From assembly GCA_029204225.1 (NCBI GenBank), contig CM055106.1, positions 10,832,539 through 10,896,538 of the forward strand: a DNA stretch of 64,000 nt. The letters run 5' to 3'. The notes under the pieces are model-generated. The model did not search any database, was not told where the DNA came from, and was given only the letters and a program-made list of their open reading frames with translations. Each line of letters begins with the position of its first letter. Positions within the stretch are counted from its first letter, which is position 1. This document shows, one piece after another, positions 34,868 to 47,255 of the stretch. The position numbers and the translations under genes were made by a program. This stretch comes from Diphasiastrum complanatum. Taxonomy: Eukaryota > Streptophyta > Lycopodiopsida > Lycopodiales > Lycopodiaceae.

Positions 34868-35790
34868 TCAATGATATATCTTTGGATCCCGCATGTGTTG
34901 GCTTAGCTTATGCACACTAAAGCTTAGATCAGGCCTTGTCACAGATAACCATATAAGTGAGCCAATAAGACTCCTATAAAGAGTGATGTCCTCAAAGGAT
35001 TTTTCATCATCTTTCATAGGAACTTTTACAATGTGCTCCATTGGTGTATCTATGCCTTTACAGTTTTCCATTTGGAATTTATTGAGCATGGAAAGTGCAT
35101 ATCTACTTTGACTTATGAAGGCATGACCTTTCCAAAAGTCAATTTCAAGGCCTAAAATATAGAAAAGAACACCTAAGTCTTGCATCTTAATTCACTACCA
35201 AGTGCATGCTTAGTTTCTTCAACTAGCTTCTCATTATTTTCACAAAGAATGATATCATCTACATAGATGAGAAGAATAACTACAAAGTTATTTACAAACT
35301 TAATATACAAAGAGGGGTTATATTTACTAAGACAAAGTCCGAGTGATATGAGAAAGGAGTTGAGCCTTGTATACCAAGACCTTGGTGCTTGTTTTAGTCC
35401 ATAGAGACTTTTGAACAAAAGACAAACTTTTGAACCTTCTCTCACAAATCCAGGTGGTTGCTCCATGTAAACATTCTCCTCAAGGTATCCATTGAGAAAG
35501 GCATTAGAAACATCAAGCTGAAACATTCTCCAATTGTGATAACATGCAAGAGAAATGAGTATTCTAATTGTTACCATTTTTGCAACTGGTGCAAAGGTGC
35601 CTTCATAGCCAAGACTTCTGATTTGAGAGTAGCCTTTGGCACAAAGTCTTGCTTTATATTTGTTGATGGATCCATAATAATTGCACTTGATCCTAAAAAC
35701 CCACTTACATCCAATGACATGCATGTTGTTTGGTGGCTCCACAAGCTCCCATGTGTTGTTTGACATCAAGGCTTCAAACTCTTGGGTCAT
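34868..35790 (-). pseudogene. copia reverse transcriptase
   Basis: ORF 35790-35173 carries NTWELVEPPNN, GCKWVFRIK, FAPVAKMVTIRILISLA, QLDVSNAFLNGYLEE, LYGLKQAPRSWY and the catalytic YVDD motif in LLIYVDDIIL. ORF 35185-34868 continues in another frame with LGVLFYILGLEIDF and YALSMLNKFQMENCK. A frameshift near 35180 splits them. RT copies element RNA into DNA; the active site is intact but the protein is not. Confidence 0.88.
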
Positions 35791-36632
35791 TGCTTCAACC
35801 CACTTCTTGGATTGAAGTGCTTATTGGACATCTTTAGGCTCTTCATCTGATAGAAAGTTTTACCTTCCACTTGCCTTCCTTCCTCATCATATGTGAGCCT
35901 TCTTGGCTCAGATATTTCTCTTGTAGATCTTCTTGGTGTAGGTGCTTGAAGTTGCTCCTCCTCAAGCCTCGACCTCACCACTTCTTGAGCAGCATCAAGA
36001 TTTATGATTGTAGATCCTACATGAGACTCCTTGATCTTTGCTTCATCCAAGTTAAACTTCTGATCTTCATGAAAGATCACATCTCTACTTACAACATTCT
36101 TGTTAGTAGAGGGAAGATATAATTTATATGCTTTTTTAGTAGATGCATATCCTACAAAAATTCCTTTAACATCACTAGGATCATCCTTCTTCCTAGTCTC
36201 TAAAGGTACATGCACAAAGCATACACAGCCAAAGATCCTAAGATGATCTACCTTAGGCTTTTTCTTATATAACATCTCAAATGGTGTTCTTCCTTCTATT
36301 GCAAGATTAGGAAGTCTATTACAAAGATAATTTGCACATGCAACTGCTTCTCCCCAAAATTCTTTAGGCAGAGATGCTTCTAGCCTAATGGCTTTTGCAC
36401 ATTCACATAAAGTTCTATTTTTTCTCTCAGGAACTGCATTTTGCTGAGGAGTATAAGAACAAGAAAATTCTCTTTGTATTCCCTCTTTCTCACAAAAGTC
36501 TTTAAACTTATTGGAGGTATATTCACCTCCACTATCACTTCTCAAAGCTTTCAACTTGAAAGTAAATTGCTTTCCTACATAAGCTTTGAAAGCAAGGAAA
36601 ACATCATAAACCATGGCTTTAGAAGATAGCAT
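35787..36632 (-). pseudogene. copia integrase
   Basis: 281 codons. The first catalytic Asp pair lies just upstream of the ORF start at the truncation (about 36660). RSDSGGEYTSNKF holds the second Asp and VPERKNRTLCE the Glu, with NAVPERK in place of the usual NGVAERK. FEMLYKKKPKVDHLRIFGC and SRDVIFHEDQKF mark the C-terminal part. The frame breaks at the junction with RT near 35790. Confidence 0.85.
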
Positions 36633-36682
36633 ATAGATCCAAGAATATCTTGTATAATCATCTAGCTCTCAACTAAAAAGAA

Positions 36683-37932
36683 ATGGTTCGAGATTATATT
36701 GAACGGGTAAAATGCCTCAGATTTGAGTGTGAACCTGAGCTGATTAACGAAAATGCCATGATTATTTGGTTTTTGTCAGGTTTACCTAAAAGGCTGATCA
36801 GACGTGAGCTGAGATGCCATAATGAGTACGCAATTTTGCAAAAGCTATGGATGAGAGGAGGATGAAGATTCAGATGATGAGCTGTCTTATACAGCAGGGC
36901 AGACCACTACAACATCCACCACTATTGCATCAATGAATGTCAACGCTACTACAGAAATGATGCTCAATGAGATTGAGACACTCAGGAAGAACCAGCAAAA
37001 TAGATGGAAAATTTGCAGTCGCAATTTGATGAGAAGATCAAAGCAATGAAAGATTTCCATGGGCAAGCGAACAAGGAACCTGAGAAGTTTGCAAAGATTT
37101 TTTTTACTAGGCAAAATGTCTCAACGGATCATACTTGTGACCAACCAGAGAAAAATTTGGGAGTTCATTACGATTCTCAAACTGATACTGTCAACTGGAA
37201 TGAAGCTCTTGCAACGATCGACTGTACAACAGGATATATGTGTCAACAAGATAATCAGTCAGATTTGAGCAAGATTTTATTATTGGATCGAGCCTTGGAT
37301 ACACTGATTACTTTTCCATTGAATGTGTTGAATGTAGCTTGGATATCAACGGAACCTATACCAAATCCGATTGAAGATGAACTCATTCATGTGAGTCATG
37401 CCTTGACTTATGATAACAATGCAGAGCTTACTGATGAGCATATTCTAAATCATATGGATCCGACTAGATTTGGAGTATGTAATATTCCTGATGAACCAAC
37501 AATAAAACTGCCAAAAGCAATTATATTGAAGGAAGACAAGATCACAGGGTCAATGACAAAGAAACAAGCTAAGCAACATTATAATACGGTCTTGAAATGG
37601 GAAAATCCTCCTCAAAAGATTGATTCAAAGAATGTGCCACCCTTATTGGATAAAGGCAAAGGAAAGTCAAGGATGATTCTACAAGTCAGAGTTCTAGCAA
37701 GACATCATCGTCTAGGAAGACTTCACCTTTGAAGAAGAATTTATCTTCTCGAAAGTCATCACCTCCACGATCAATTCCTGCTAAGAAGGCTAAGCAAAGA
37801 TCCAAGACAAGTCCTTTTGATAAAGAACAAGCAGATGTAGTCCAGCATGATATGCCTGAACATTTTAAACGTTATACACTGGATGATGTGGTTATCATGT
37901 TACCCAAAGCACATCATGAACCCGAAGAATAG
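36683..37932 (+). pseudogene. gypsy gag remnant and linker ORFs
   Basis: The 60-codon piece at 36683-36865 (YIERVKCLRFECEPELINEN, SGLPKRLIRRELR) resembles the retrotransposon gag domain. The 242-codon ORF 37004-37732 and the 67-codon ORF 37729-37932 are polar and Lys-rich and would lie between gag and RT. No protease D-S/T-G motif was recognised here. Confidence 0.55.
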
Positions 37933-39020
37933 GTGCCAAAATCAAAAGATTTTTACGATGGCCTAGCTAGGACACAACCTATGAATCTTGCTGGACCAAG
38001 AGAACTAGAAAAGATTGTACAAGTTGGATCACAACTTAATCCTAAACAGTATCAAGCACTTCGAATGTTACTTATTAACTATCAAGATTGCTTTGCATGG
38101 ACTTATCAAGATCTGGCAGGTATTCCAACGTCAGTTATTGAACATACCATACCTTTAGTACCTGATGCAATTTCAAAGGTTACAAAGTTCTATCACTGTA
38201 ATTCTAATGTTGCGGATCTGATAAAGAAAGAGCTTCAGAAACTGCTTGACGCCGATTTCATTTATGAGATCGAGCATACCGACAAGTTCGTTCCAAGGAG
38301 TAATGCAATTTGCTTTTAAAGATTATCTACAGAAATTTCTTGAAATTTACTTGGATGACCTGGGATCGATTGGAGAAAGTATTTGAAAGATGTCGCAAGT
38401 ATCAAATTTCCCTGAATCCAAAAAAATATCAGATATGGATTTTCCACGGAGTTGTGCTTGGGCATGTGTTATCGAGACATGGCATTGTCACAAATTATTC
38501 TAAAATCAAGGTTATTGTGGAATTGCCACCACCAACAACAATTCGTGGAGTTTATGTGTTTATGGATCATGCAAACTACTATCGAATTTTTATTATCTTC
38601 TATACAGATTTAGCAAGACCTATATACAAACTGACTATTACAATTCCTATTTGGACAGTAGAGGCATTAGAAGCCTTTGAAAAAATGAAAAAAAAAACAT
38701 TAATTTTTGCACCAATACTACGTTCTCCACATTGGACAATTGAGTTTCATTTTCACACTGATGCCTCAAAATATGCAATTGGATCAGTTTTGACACAGCC
38801 AAACGACTATAAGGACTATCTAATACAATTTGCAAGTAGACAACTTATAGATCCGGAGAAGAACTATTCAACAACAGAACGTGAAGCATTAGCCATGATT
38901 CTTTCTGTACGGAAATTTCGTCATTACCTTATGGAAATGCACTTTGCATTCTATACAGATCACCAGCCGTTACTTTACTTGGTAAACAAGATGTGCAATA
39001 CTGGGCGTATTGCAAGATGA
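37933..39020 (+). pseudogene. gypsy RT with internal deletion, and RNase H
   Basis: ORF 37933-38319 holds the RT start (DCFAWTYQDLAGIPTSVIEH, KKELQKLLDADFIYEI). About 100 residues of the palm are then missing. After a frame change near 38310 comes the motif LEIYLDD (YxDD) and LEKVFERCRKYQISLNPKK. RNase H follows with FHTDASKYAIGSVLTQ, YSTTEREALAMI and FYTDHQPL, ending at a TGA at 39018. Confidence 0.85.
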
Positions 39021-40484
39021 TTATTGTTATTGACTGAATTTGACTTTCGAATTGTGGTTCGAAAGGGGAAGCAACATTATCTAGCCGACCATGTTTCGGG
39101 AATTGAATCCGCACTAGTTAATACTAAAATGGATGATGAATTATCAAATGCTACATTATTCTATGTAGAAGTAGTACCTGAGTGGGCAGCGAATATTGTT
39201 GAGTACTTGATGCTAGGACAACCGAATGACTCTTTGACAAAAGTACAGAAGAGGCAACAGATTCATAAGGGCTCAACCTTATCAATTGATTGCAGGACAA
39301 TTGTATCGTCTTGGATCAGACAATATTCTACGTAGATGTGTTTTACCGCATGAAATACTAGATTTAATCATGTTTTCACATTATGGCATTGGCGGAGGAC
39401 ACTTCTCTACAGATATTACTGTTCGCAAACTTTTGCAATCAGGTTGTTGGTGGCCTACGCTTCATAAGGACACAGAAAATTATATTCAGACATGTGATCT
39501 TTGCCAGCGAGCATGATGGCCTACTAGACAGAACTATGAACCCTTACATCCGGTTTTGTCTCAAGTGCCATTTGATAAATGGGGGACTGGATTATGTTGG
39601 TCCTATTCATCCTGTCGTGCGAGGATCTCAGGCCGGATAGATTACCGTAGCAACTGATTATATGACCAAGTGGGTTGAAGCCAAAGCTGTCAAAGTTGCT
39701 GATGTGAAATCTACGGTCAAGTTTCTATGAAAATATTATTATCAGATTTGGATGTCCGATCGAGATTGTTAGTGACCGGGGTACACACTTTGTTAATCAA
39801 ACGATAAAGTGTCTATTGGAAGATTTCTTTGTTATACACAAATTTAGTACTCCTTATTATCCCAGAGGAAATGGCCAGGCTGAATCTTCCAATAAGATTC
39901 TCTGCACTATTATAACGAAAATAGTTGAAGTGAGTCAATCTGATTGGAAACATAAACTGCATACATCATTATGGGCATTCAGAACCGCTTACAAAATTAG
40001 TACAAATCAAACACTCTTTCAGCTGGTTTATGGTCAAGATGTTGTCATGTCGATTGAACTTTTAATACCATCTTTATGCATAGCAGCAACAGAGCGGTTA
40101 AATGATGATAAGTCTTTACAACTACATCATGAAGCGTTGCACAAATTGTGTGAAACAAGATTAATGGCAGTTCATGCATTAGCAGCAGAGAAAGCCCGTC
40201 GTAAGGCACGACACGATCATCGATTACACAAAAAGGATCTAAAAGCAGGAGATCTCACACTAATGTACAAAACCAAGCTGATCAAGGGAAAATTGAAGTT
40301 TACCGGTGAAGGCCCGTATAAAGTGAAGGAAATCCTAAACTATGGAGCAGTGATTCTTGAGCACTTGGACAGAAGACAGTTTGATACTCCTATGAATGGC
40401 AGCCGATTATGCAAGTTTAACAAGCATGATACAAATGATTTTTTATTTTTATTTGTTTTCAATTTTTTTGTTTTCATTACTTGA
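39021..40484 (+). pseudogene. gypsy integrase, frame-broken
   Basis: The HHCC zinc finger is clear (HYGIGGGHFSTD, CDLCQRA at about 39380-39516). The core follows with ATDYMTKWVEAKAV and, after frameshifts near 39600-39730, SDRGTHFVN and PRGNGQAESSNK (catalytic Asp and Glu). ORF 39816-40484 (222 codons) includes FQLVYGQDVVM and the C-terminal GEGPYKVKEIL block. Stops at 39640 and near 39728 disable it. Confidence 0.85.
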
Positions 40485-41230
40485 TTTTTGATTTCTTTTG
40501 AAAAAGACAATAAAAAAAAATGAGGAATGACTGATGAGCAAACGTTAGAAAAGTCATCATAATGGAAAAAGATAAAGGAATGTATTTTCAAAAAAGATAA
40601 TTTTTAATGGAAAATGACTTATAAAAACACTATTTTAGTCATATGTTGCCTGTACAGTATTGGAAACCTTCGCTAAGCTTTCAGATTGTACATCCACTTC
40701 GGATATATCTATACTGACTTGGGCGAAGGTTCTTTTTCAGAAAAAAAAAATACCTGTTTTTGAGTTAGGCGAATGATCAACAAAATGCCATTTTGGAAAC
40801 CTTCGCCGAGCACCTTACTTACCTCAAAAACCTTCGTTGACATGCTAGATGGTCTTAAAATGTCAAAATCAAGTTGGCTATAGGTTCAGATCTTGAAAAG
40901 TTACATTATGACAGTACTTGGTCGAAGGTTCATTCTTCGCCAGCTTATTTTCACAGTACTGAGAGCAAGCCTACAATTTTTCGTTTAGAACTGATCAGCC
41001 AAACTAGTATTTCGGGTAATGGACCCTCCAAATTCACCTATAAGTTGGCTGAATTCGATTCATTCCTCACTTGTGCTAGCAAAGCTCTTGCCAATTTTTT
41101 CAACAACCAAAGCCTTCAAAACTTTCTATACTATTTTTTGATATACACTCGTGCCTATTACTTTCTGTTTCTGTTCATCATGTCTTCCATAGATACGTCT
41201 CAATCGCCGCGTTATACTATCCATCGTATG
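40481..41230. other. post-integrase non-coding region with AACCTTCGC repeats
   Basis: Short repeats of GAAACCTTCGC / GCGAAGGTT occur at about 40667, 40722, 40796, 40838 and 40923. The 40951-41122 block is the partner of the 172 bp segment at 12.67 kb. The region likely belongs to the gypsy element's 3' untranslated part; no gene is supported. Confidence 0.5.
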
Positions 41231-41267
41231 TCCCACCTGTAACGGATATCATGATCTTTCCTAGCAC

Positions 41268-42604
41268 ATGCATGGTCACTCAGTGGATGACCCTTTGAGG
41301 AGCCTCTGCTTACTGCAATGGACATTCATGAGAGAGCCTTCTCAGGGAGAATCAACATGGATTTTATCACTCTTGCCTTCATTACTTGGAAGGAGAAGAA
41401 ATCTAAGTTTTACATTACTTTCCAGGGAGCCACACACAAGAAGGTGCGTGTGACTGAGATCGCCCTTGCTGCCATAGGGATGGTACTCAAGCCTCACCAA
41501 ACTATAAGCAAGCCAAACCGGCTATTAAGCCTTATATTGATGTTACGAATGATTTGCACTGGACTAATGATGGCTACCTTCTAGAAGCCATTACTGATCT
41601 TGACATTCATGTCGCTGCTCAGCTCCTTAACAATTTTCTGATGGTTGGCAACCTCAGGAAAGATCGTATTACTTCCTAGATTTTGCATAGGATAGTTGAG
41701 TCTTATGTCAAGACAACCAAGGCTCCTCTCGTAACTGGTTCAATACCATTTTTGAAGAGTTCAAACCAGCCATCAAGAGCAATACCAAGCAATAATTTAC
41801 TGCTGGCCCTTTGGTATCTCTCCTAGCAACCTCCCACCTTGAAAATAAAATCCACGGGTTTCGTATGGATTCCGTCCTTTCTATTTATGAAGAATCACCG
41901 GCCGAGTCATCTCATCAGGCATCCAGCTCACATAGTTGACGTCGACCTTGTAGCGAGATCGTCATTTCTGACTCGCCTTCCACGTCACGACGTCGTACTA
42001 GGCAAACATATTCAGTTGCGCTTCCACCCCCTACTGCTATTCGCACTGAACTACCTATTCCCCCCACCTCTGATGATGCTGCCCTTGCCTGTGCTTCCTC
42101 TCACGGACAGTCAGTTACCATTGGGGCTACCATTCTCATCACAGCTGTCCAGGCCGTCTCACTCCCACACACAGAAGCTGTTTTCCCAAACACTCAATAT
42201 TTCATGGACATGTTCGATGATTTCGACCCCCTTGGGGCCTCATAAGTTTTTGTCATGCCCTAGAGCCCTGCGCCCTTTGAACTCCAATCCCTTGGATTTG
42301 AACAGTTCCATGAAACTCCTAATGGTTTTGACGACTCTTTTCAGATTAACCAGCAATCTCATGTTGAAGCCGCACCAGCCACAATTCGGGTCGGACAAGC
42401 TGTCAAATCACCAAAGCAGTTTGACATCACAATGCCTAAAGGCTATGAAGAAGAAGACTTTTTTGAAGAAGAAGAGTTACAGGCACCTGCTCCACGCCAA
42501 CTAGGGACAGTAGCACCAGGTCCTTCTGCTGCTACCACCTCCACGACAGTAGATTCTGGTGATGCTCTCGGTTTAGTCTCAAGCCTTGCGCACTTAAACT
42601 CTTA
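41268..42604 (+). pseudogene. broken accessory ORF, probably of the gypsy element
   Basis: Three frames are open in turn: 41318-41584 (RINMDFITLAFITWKEKKSK), about 41540-41680 (DLHWTNDGYLLEAITDLDIH), then a Pro/Ser/Ala-rich tail to a TAG at about 42603. None carries a motif I recognise. Extra ORFs downstream of integrase are known in Tat-lineage gypsy elements; the match here is only positional. Confidence 0.4.
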
Positions 42605-44028
42605 GGATATTGTATAAGTAAAAAGCGATATCTAATTTAAAAGTACAAAAACTAAAATGTAACTACCTTAGATTAGTGATCATGCACAAATAAACTGCAA
42701 GCAAGAGGATTAGGATTCAGGTTGCAATATATCGCAAAAACAACTCTAAAAGCTTGAAAATGTGAGAAACGGGATGGGATCCGCCCATTACTTATAGTCA
42801 AAATGCTCGGTTGGCTATTTTAGAGGGCACCCGGCCGCCTTCATGGGGCTTAGGGGAAGAAACCTCAATCACCTTCCTTATTACATGCTGGAAATTCACC
42901 TAACTTGTGCATGGAAGAGACAATTCTATGTAGTGAATCCTCTATAGTGAATACTTAGAATATTTTTGAGAACAAACTGGCAAAACTCGAGTTCTACACT
43001 ATGTACTTTGATGATTTTTGGATCTAAGCAAGTAGAAAGTGATTTGCACTTTATTTTCAGTCTACAGGCCGTACTAAATACTGATCCACACGTGTGTGGG
43101 GTGTACTTTGCTTTTGATTAATGATTATAGATTGCTCTTGATTGATACATGCTAAATTGTTGATCTAGATCTCAACGTCTAGTGTCTAGTTTTTATTTGT
43201 TTTATGATCAATCAGTCTCACTCTTGTGAGGCATTAATGCACTCATTTAAGGTCCAAAGTACTGTACTTTGCATTGGTATCAGAGTGAGGTACAAGATTC
43301 AATCATTAATCTTGTGTACAATCCCAAATTAGCAAGCTTTTTATCTAAAAAGCTAGTATTGGAGGGCCAACTAGAAATCGGATGATTGGTTGGAAATTTG
43401 TGGATCAAAAGTGATCAAGGGCTGATTTCGTACTTTCACACATGTGGACAGGCCTACACCCAAAAATGATTTCTATTTTTGCTTAGATCCATAAAAATTC
43501 ATAGTGGTCGATCTTGATTAGTTTTTTGATGCTAGATCTAGGAGAAAGCATCAATGTTTGCATGCCATTGATTGGAGTTAACTTTGTGTCATTAAATATA
43601 ATTAATTGAGGCTAGGTTCAAGCCCTTTAAATGTGTTTTACAAGTCTTGAAAAATCATCAAGGTGGAGCAAGGTTTTAGCCATTTTTTGTCCAAAAATAG
43701 TCAAAATTGACTTGATTTGATAGTTGCTTGGTATAATCCCATCTCATCTACAATTCATTCTTGTCAGAGAGTTTTAGAACCATGGCTAGAAGTCCATTGA
43801 GAGGGCTTTAAGCCAAATTTTAAACCTTTGTGAGTTTCTAGGTTCAAATCAGAACCAATTTTCTTGAGCATGGATTTGCAGTATTCTTCCTAAGTGTTCT
43901 TTTGAATCAAAATCAAGGGGATCTTTCCACTTGTGTCTTTGTGAACATCAAGTGAGTTGCTGGTGAGGCAAATTTTGGAAAATAATTTAGGGAGAGACAA
44001 GAAGTACAATCAAGTACAAGTTAAGAAG

Positions 44029-44830
44029 ATGGGAACCATTGGTGGATTCCTTCTTGGATCTAGTGAGAGGATAAATTTTACAAACTACTCAATTTGGAAA
44101 GTGAGAATGGAATCACTCTTGGTGCTCCAAGATCTCTTTAATATTGTCCTAGATGAAGAGGATGAGCCTCTTGGAGGACAAGAGTTGATTAGATACAAGG
44201 AGGCAAGACTAGCACTTCATTGCATCAAAATGAATGTTAATGATGACCTCTTGAAGGAGGTAGCCTCTTGCACATCAGCCAAGGAAGATTGGGATTCTTT
44301 AAAAGCTATATATGAATCCAAAAACACTTCAAGAGTGCTTATGCTAAGAGACCAAATCTTACAAAGCATGAGAAGAAGTGATGAAAGTGCACAAGAGTAT
44401 GTGCTTAGGATCAACTCTCTCAACAAAAAATTAGTTTCTATTGGAGAGAAGATTTTAGATAGTGAGATTGTACAAGTGATCCTCAATGGCTTAGGAAATG
44501 ACTTCTCCAAAATTGTTCAAAGTTTTGCCATCTAAGACACTTTGCCATCAATTGATAAGCTCCATAGTGTGCTAGCGGCTGAAGAGTGTAGGATGCTCCC
44601 TGCAAAAGCTAGGATGAGTTCCTTATCCTTGCAAGATGGAGATGAAAAAGCAAAAAAATTTATTCAAGTGCAAGAAGAAGACCATGGGATCCAACAATGA
44701 TCAAGCAAAGGAGGCCAAGGAGGAGGATCAAGCATCAAGTTCAAAGGCAAAGGACAAGTCAAAGCAAAAGAGCTTCTTTTGTGGAAAGAAATGGCATTTT
44801 GCATTCGAATGCTATAAGAGGCAAAGATGA
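44029..44830 (+). pseudogene. copia gag, broken
   Basis: I start at 44029 (MGTIGGFLLGSSERINFTNY) because it matches the sister gag start; the upstream ATG at 43957 adds unrelated residues. It is open to a TAA at 44533-44535, where the sister has CAA (Gln). A frame change in an A-rich stretch near 44650 precedes KQKSFFCGKKWHFAFECYKR, a zinc knuckle with Gly-to-Trp beside His. Confidence 0.8.
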
Positions 44831-45590
44831 GGAAGATGAAAGAGATCTATTCTTGATGGCATCTACATCCTCACCAACAAGAAATGGCAATTCAAGAGAC
44901 ACTTGGTGGATTGATAGTGGGGCAAGTTCCCACATGACTTTGAAAATGATTTTTTCTCAACTTTACACTCATTCAATGATGTTAAAAATTTTGTCTCTAC
45001 TAAAATGGTGAAGAGTGTATGATAGATGGTGTACCATCTCTTTGTGCCTAGAATCCTCAAAAAATATGGATCTAGAAAATGTTCTTTATGTACCATCAAT
45101 CACCAAGAATATGTTGTGTTGGTCAACTTATGGAAAGTGGTTTTGATGTCCACTCTTGGTGTTCCATTTTGAAGAATGATAATTGCATAGCAAAAGGATT
45201 TAAACAAGAGAGTTTGTTAAAATTGGAAGCTTATGTTTCTATTGAGAGTGCAACTAACAATTTTGGTGACAAGAAGCTTGCAAGAATTGAGGAGCATCAA
45301 AGAGAAGAAGATTTTAAGGATCAACATAAAAACCAAACAGCTCCAAGGAGGACCTCAAAGACAAAGGCCAAGTCATCAAATTGCATGCAAATTTTCCATT
45401 CAAGTGTGCATCTTGCAAGGGTGAAGAACATTGAGAGTCTACTATATTTAAATCATTTTTAAGTAGTATTAGTATAAATGAAATTACTTGTTTCTTATCT
45501 TTGAGATTGATTGTGTTTAGCACGTTGTTGTATGACAAGACAATATAGTTTTTGAAGTGTGCTACATGTATGTTGACCCTTTTATGGAAC
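44831..45590 (+). pseudogene. protease and decayed downstream region of the second copy
   Basis: [15 protein letters not shown] (protease D-S-G) is visible near 44907-44950. ORF 45079-45462 continues with KGFKQESLLKLEAYV and SSNCMQIFHSSVHLARV, which closely parallels the intron element. No RT is present. Confidence 0.7.
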
Positions 45591-45755
45591 ATCTTGTAAG
45601 GGATCTTTTAAGAGGTGGTGAAAGATCCTTCATGGACATCATTCTCTATTGGAGTCTCAAAAGTTCCTTGTTTGTGACTAGATTTTTTAGACACTTCTAA
45701 AAGCATCCATTCACCTAGCAAAGAGAGCTATAAATAGATCAAGCTAAATTTGAGT

Positions 45756-45950
45756 GTGAGAAATTGCCAAAAACTAGCAAATCTAGCTTGATCAAAATCA
45801 TGTAGATTGTACATAGGTGGGTCCCACACGTGTGAGGCCATGGAGCCACGTGGGAAACATATTCTAGAATAGGTTAGATCAATTCTAAAGAGTAGGTCAA
45901 GTCAATTTGGTAGTGACATAGTTCATTTTCTTGTATACCATCTAAGCATT
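45756..45950 (+). repeat. 5' part of the 3' LTR of the second copy
   Basis: From TGTGAGAAATTGCC through GTGGGTCCCACACGTGTGAGG, it matches the start of the intron element's LTR. Similarity stops near 45950. Confidence 0.75.
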
Positions 45951-47164
45951 CTATTCTCTCATGAGGTTCTCTAAAATGATCGAATCTTGTTGGACAAAGA
46001 TTGGTATTATTGATGTTGGTTTCATTGCTCATTATGTTTATTGTCTCTATCGTCATGGCTTTCATCCCATTTGCAATGTTCACTCTCCCCCTACAAATTG
46101 ATTGTGCTCCCTACGTCACATTCATATTCATGTTCCTCTTGTTGCTCATTTTCATTCCCCTCACCAGCATCAACTACTATCGAGTTATGTAAAGAAAAAT
46201 CCTCAAAAGAAATTATTTTCTTTTGAATATAAAGAGCCAAATTGAGGTAGAAATGGGACTATCTAAGTGGACATTGCCCAACAATAATATAAATGGATAT
46301 CGATAATATATATAAAAAATACATAAAATATATTTGCATTTAATAAATATTGGCTTGGAAGGACTAGTGTCTCCATACATGAAATGATACCTTTAGCAAA
46401 ATCAATCTCAAATGATCCATTTGAATCCAATGTTACCACTAAATGCGGCCCTCAACAATTAACTTGAAAATCAAAGGTTTTGAAAGAAAAGTAAACTTCC
46501 ATTATCTCTTGTAACATGATTGAGATTGCTTTCCACTAAATTCATATTTTTTGAGCTACTACTATTTGCTCAATGAAAGTTTAAAGATACTCCATAATCA
46601 TCTACTAATCTTTTTTTTGTTGATACGTTCTTTGAAAAACTATTGACCAAAAAGCAATATGTCGCTGGCACTATTAAACTAATCAAAAACAAAAACAAAA
46701 AAAATATGGCATTTAAGTACAATAGTGCTCTAAGATGCAACTACATAAAAGTACTTTTTGTACAAAATAGATACTCTTATTCTAACCAACAACCAACAAC
46801 CTTCAACCATACGACCTTCCAAATGAGCTTTCTGATAACAATCTTTTCAAAACTTCCCTAAAATTCTTTTTAAAAAAATTCAATATTGCATTTATAACTG
46901 CTACAAGCTCAACCTCATCAACCAAAAGAATTTTGGATATCCATGAAAGATGGAAGAAAACATCTCTCCAATGCATAACCAATCACAATGGATTTTAATT
47001 GCATTTTGTTTTAGACCTAATTTATTTATCGTTTTTTTATAATAATCATCTACAAGAGTTCATGAGAATACAAACATGCAAGTTCATTATCACTATCACA
47101 ATGATGTAGATATATGAGATACATTTTAATATTTTCATGAATATATTTTGAATTGTGTCATTAT
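45951..47164. other. AT-rich interval between two LTR pieces, no gene
   Basis: No motif-bearing ORF. It lies between the two halves of what may have been one LTR, so it could be an old insertion. Confidence 0.35.
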
Positions 47165-47255
47165 GTATTTCAAGCTCCCATAGTGAGAAGGTAGATTATT
47201 TTTGGAGCTCATTGGCAATCTCAAGCTAGTTCACTATGTAAAATACATTTCATAA
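47165..47255 (+). repeat. isolated LTR fragment of the same copia family
   Basis: CCCATAGTGAGAAGGTAG and GGAGCTCATTGGCAATCTC, then CAAGCTAGTTCACTATGT, correspond to the middle of the 700 bp LTR (reverse complement of about 22690-22765). Confidence 0.75.

Larger units (their letters stand above)
33576..36663 (-). mobile_element. 5'-truncated Ty1/copia retrotransposon
   Basis: Minus-strand order: integrase (36663-35787), RT (35790-34868), RNase H (34864-34400), polypurine tract AAGGAGGAG (34294-34286) and a 3' LTR (34285-33576, ends TGTGAA/TTCACA). The 5' LTR, gag and protease are missing: the element is cut at 36663, at the first Asp-Asp of integrase, where plus-strand gypsy sequence begins. 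The stretch TCTTCACACTCCTCCT across the LTR/PPT border is shared with the intron element at 23.1 kb. Confidence 0.85.
36664..40480 (+). mobile_element. degenerate Ty3/gypsy retrotransposon (Athila/Tat-like pol)
   Basis: Plus-strand order is gag fragment, acidic linker region, RT with a large gap, RNase H, zinc-finger integrase and integrase core/C-terminus. That RT-RNase H-integrase order defines Ty3/gypsy. The 5' part is cut by the copia junction at 36663; no LTR is recognised at either end. Many stops and frameshifts. Confidence 0.85.
42870..45950 (+). mobile_element. second copy of the non-autonomous copia family
   Basis: A partial 5' LTR (about 42870-43273, ending TGTACTTTGCA) is followed by PBS TGGTATCAGAG (43275-43285), a leader, gag (44029-44830), protease, then remnants that match the intron element: LARV-IES at 45410, TCFLSLRL near 45485, YDKT at 45530, and [16 protein letters not shown] at 45583. 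A partial 3' LTR begins at 45756 (TGTGAGAA). It shares domain layout and losses with 22426-26997, and is more decayed. Confidence 0.82.

Noticed and set aside
35458-35763. 101-codon plus ORF within the copia RT
   Set aside because: It is the antisense of a clear RT coding region and has no motif of its own.
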